A stretch of 5,815 bases of DNA from Bacteroidales bacterium. Lineage in GTDB: Bacteria; Bacteroidota; Bacteroidia; Bacteroidales; PUMT01. The translations under genes were made by a program, and so were the position numbers. Shown piece by piece: positions 5,470 to 5,815 of this stretch (its first letter is position 1; each line of letters starts with the position of its first letter). Location: the NCBI GenBank assembly GCA_007132365.1, contig SLOS01000236.1:1-5815 (forward strand), read 5' to 3'. The notes below the pieces were generated by a model. That model was not told where the DNA came from, made no database searches, and saw nothing but the letters and a program-made list of their open reading frames with translations.

Positions 5470-5815
5470 GTTGGAGGTGAGGCAGCAGTTTTTGTATTTT
5501 CTGCCGCTCCCGCACAGGCATGGTGCATTACGCCCCACCTTGCCTTTGGGAGGCTGAAATTCATCTTCCCAGACTTTGTCTAATTCTTCCTGTGATATGG
5601 TTATACCGGCCTTCCGGGCATTGGGTCCCATAATCAGCCGAGGGGGGCGCTTTTCCAGCTCCGGCCTCTCATATGTTTCAAATGCATGGTTGCTGGTGTT
5701 TCCTTTCAGGATCCACCTGGGAACATTGTTTACCCAATCGTTAAATACTGATATTAGAAGGTTAACAGATTCCATTGTCTGGGGTGATTCGTCAAGTACC
5801 TTCTGGATCAGGTTA
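5467..5815 (-). CDS. SEC-C zinc-motif protein, C-terminal part; 5' end outside window
   Basis: The frame is open to the right edge (115 codons plus TAG), so the ATG at 5775 need not be the start. Codons upstream of it (reading NLIQKVLDESPQT) look equally coding, and the true start is probably beyond 5815. The last 22 residues carry a textbook SEC-C motif: APCLCGSGRKYKNCC, with the zinc-binding pattern CxCx8CC, first described at the C-terminus of SecA and found on many otherwise unrelated proteins, where it binds Zn2+ and often mediates protein or ribosome contacts. The preceding part is charged and has no recognised domain; PRWILKGNTSNHAFETYERP and RPPRLIMGPNARKAG are possible conserved blocks. 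No transmembrane helix. The C-terminus is intact, ending within the palindrome. Function cannot be named from this fragment; it is too short and too different to be SecA itself. Confidence 0.75.
   Translation of the reverse strand, partial: NLIQKVLDESPQTMESVNLLISVFNDWVNNVPRWILKGNTSNHAFETYERPELEKRPPRLIMGPNARKAGITISQEELDKVWEDEFQPPKGKVGRNAPCLCGSGRKYKNCCLTSN

Noticed and set aside
5427..5480. Perfect Shine-Dalgarno AAGGAGGT (5427-5434) four bases before a GTG opening a 13-codon frame ending at 5480
   Set aside because: Bacteroidota rarely depend on such sites. The peptide (MKGEDSVTHTSWR) resembles nothing known, and the frame crosses the palindrome and the SEC-C coding end; best seen as coincidence.

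Overview
Host: the window looks like a Bacteroidota (probably Bacteroidales-like) chromosome. Evidence is the C-terminal half of a DUF2723/GT117-type protein typical of that phylum, promoter-like TAnnTTTG elements instead of sigma70 boxes, weak or absent Shine-Dalgarno sequences, and an ATP-binding/DUF4143 protein of the kind abundant in Bacteroidota. The phylum call is inference from protein families and promoter style; genus cannot be judged.

Layout, left to right. (1) 2-1183, plus: 3' part of a DUF2723-family gene whose start lies outside the window. (2) 1257-2516, minus, convergent to it: a complete enolase-superfamily (mandelate racemase/muconate lactonizing type) enzyme with a full set of metal and acid/base residues and a twin-arginine leader. 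(3) 2517-2806: a 290-base divergent intergenic region with a good TAnnTTTG element for the enolase-superfamily gene and only weak candidates for the kinase. (4) 2807-3670, plus: a complete PfkB-family carbohydrate kinase, with an intrinsic-terminator-like hairpin overlapping its stop codon. (5) 3804-4049, plus: the C-terminal half of a glutathione peroxidase without its catalytic half, best read as a pseudogene. (6) 4068-5237, minus: an AT-rich ATP-binding protein with Walker A/B and a DUF4143-type C-terminus, with its own promoter region. (7) 5329-5442, plus: a short GC-richer open stretch that reads like the tail of an unrecognised gene. (8) 5467-5815, minus: 3' part of a gene ending in a SEC-C zinc motif, running off the right edge.

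How it fits together. The left two thirds is ordinary chromosome with two separate catabolic-looking enzymes transcribed divergently; a shared sugar or sugar-acid pathway is possible but unproven. The right third is a patchwork: the ATPase island is clearly poorer in G+C (18/60 in one line counted by hand, against 36/60 in a line of the enolase-superfamily gene), is flanked by two apparently truncated genes, and is bracketed by an 11-base direct repeat (4051-4061 and 5453-5463). I read it as a small acquired cargo segment placed among decaying gene remnants. No transposase, integrase, tRNA, rRNA or CRISPR array is visible, and I see no multi-gene novel system.
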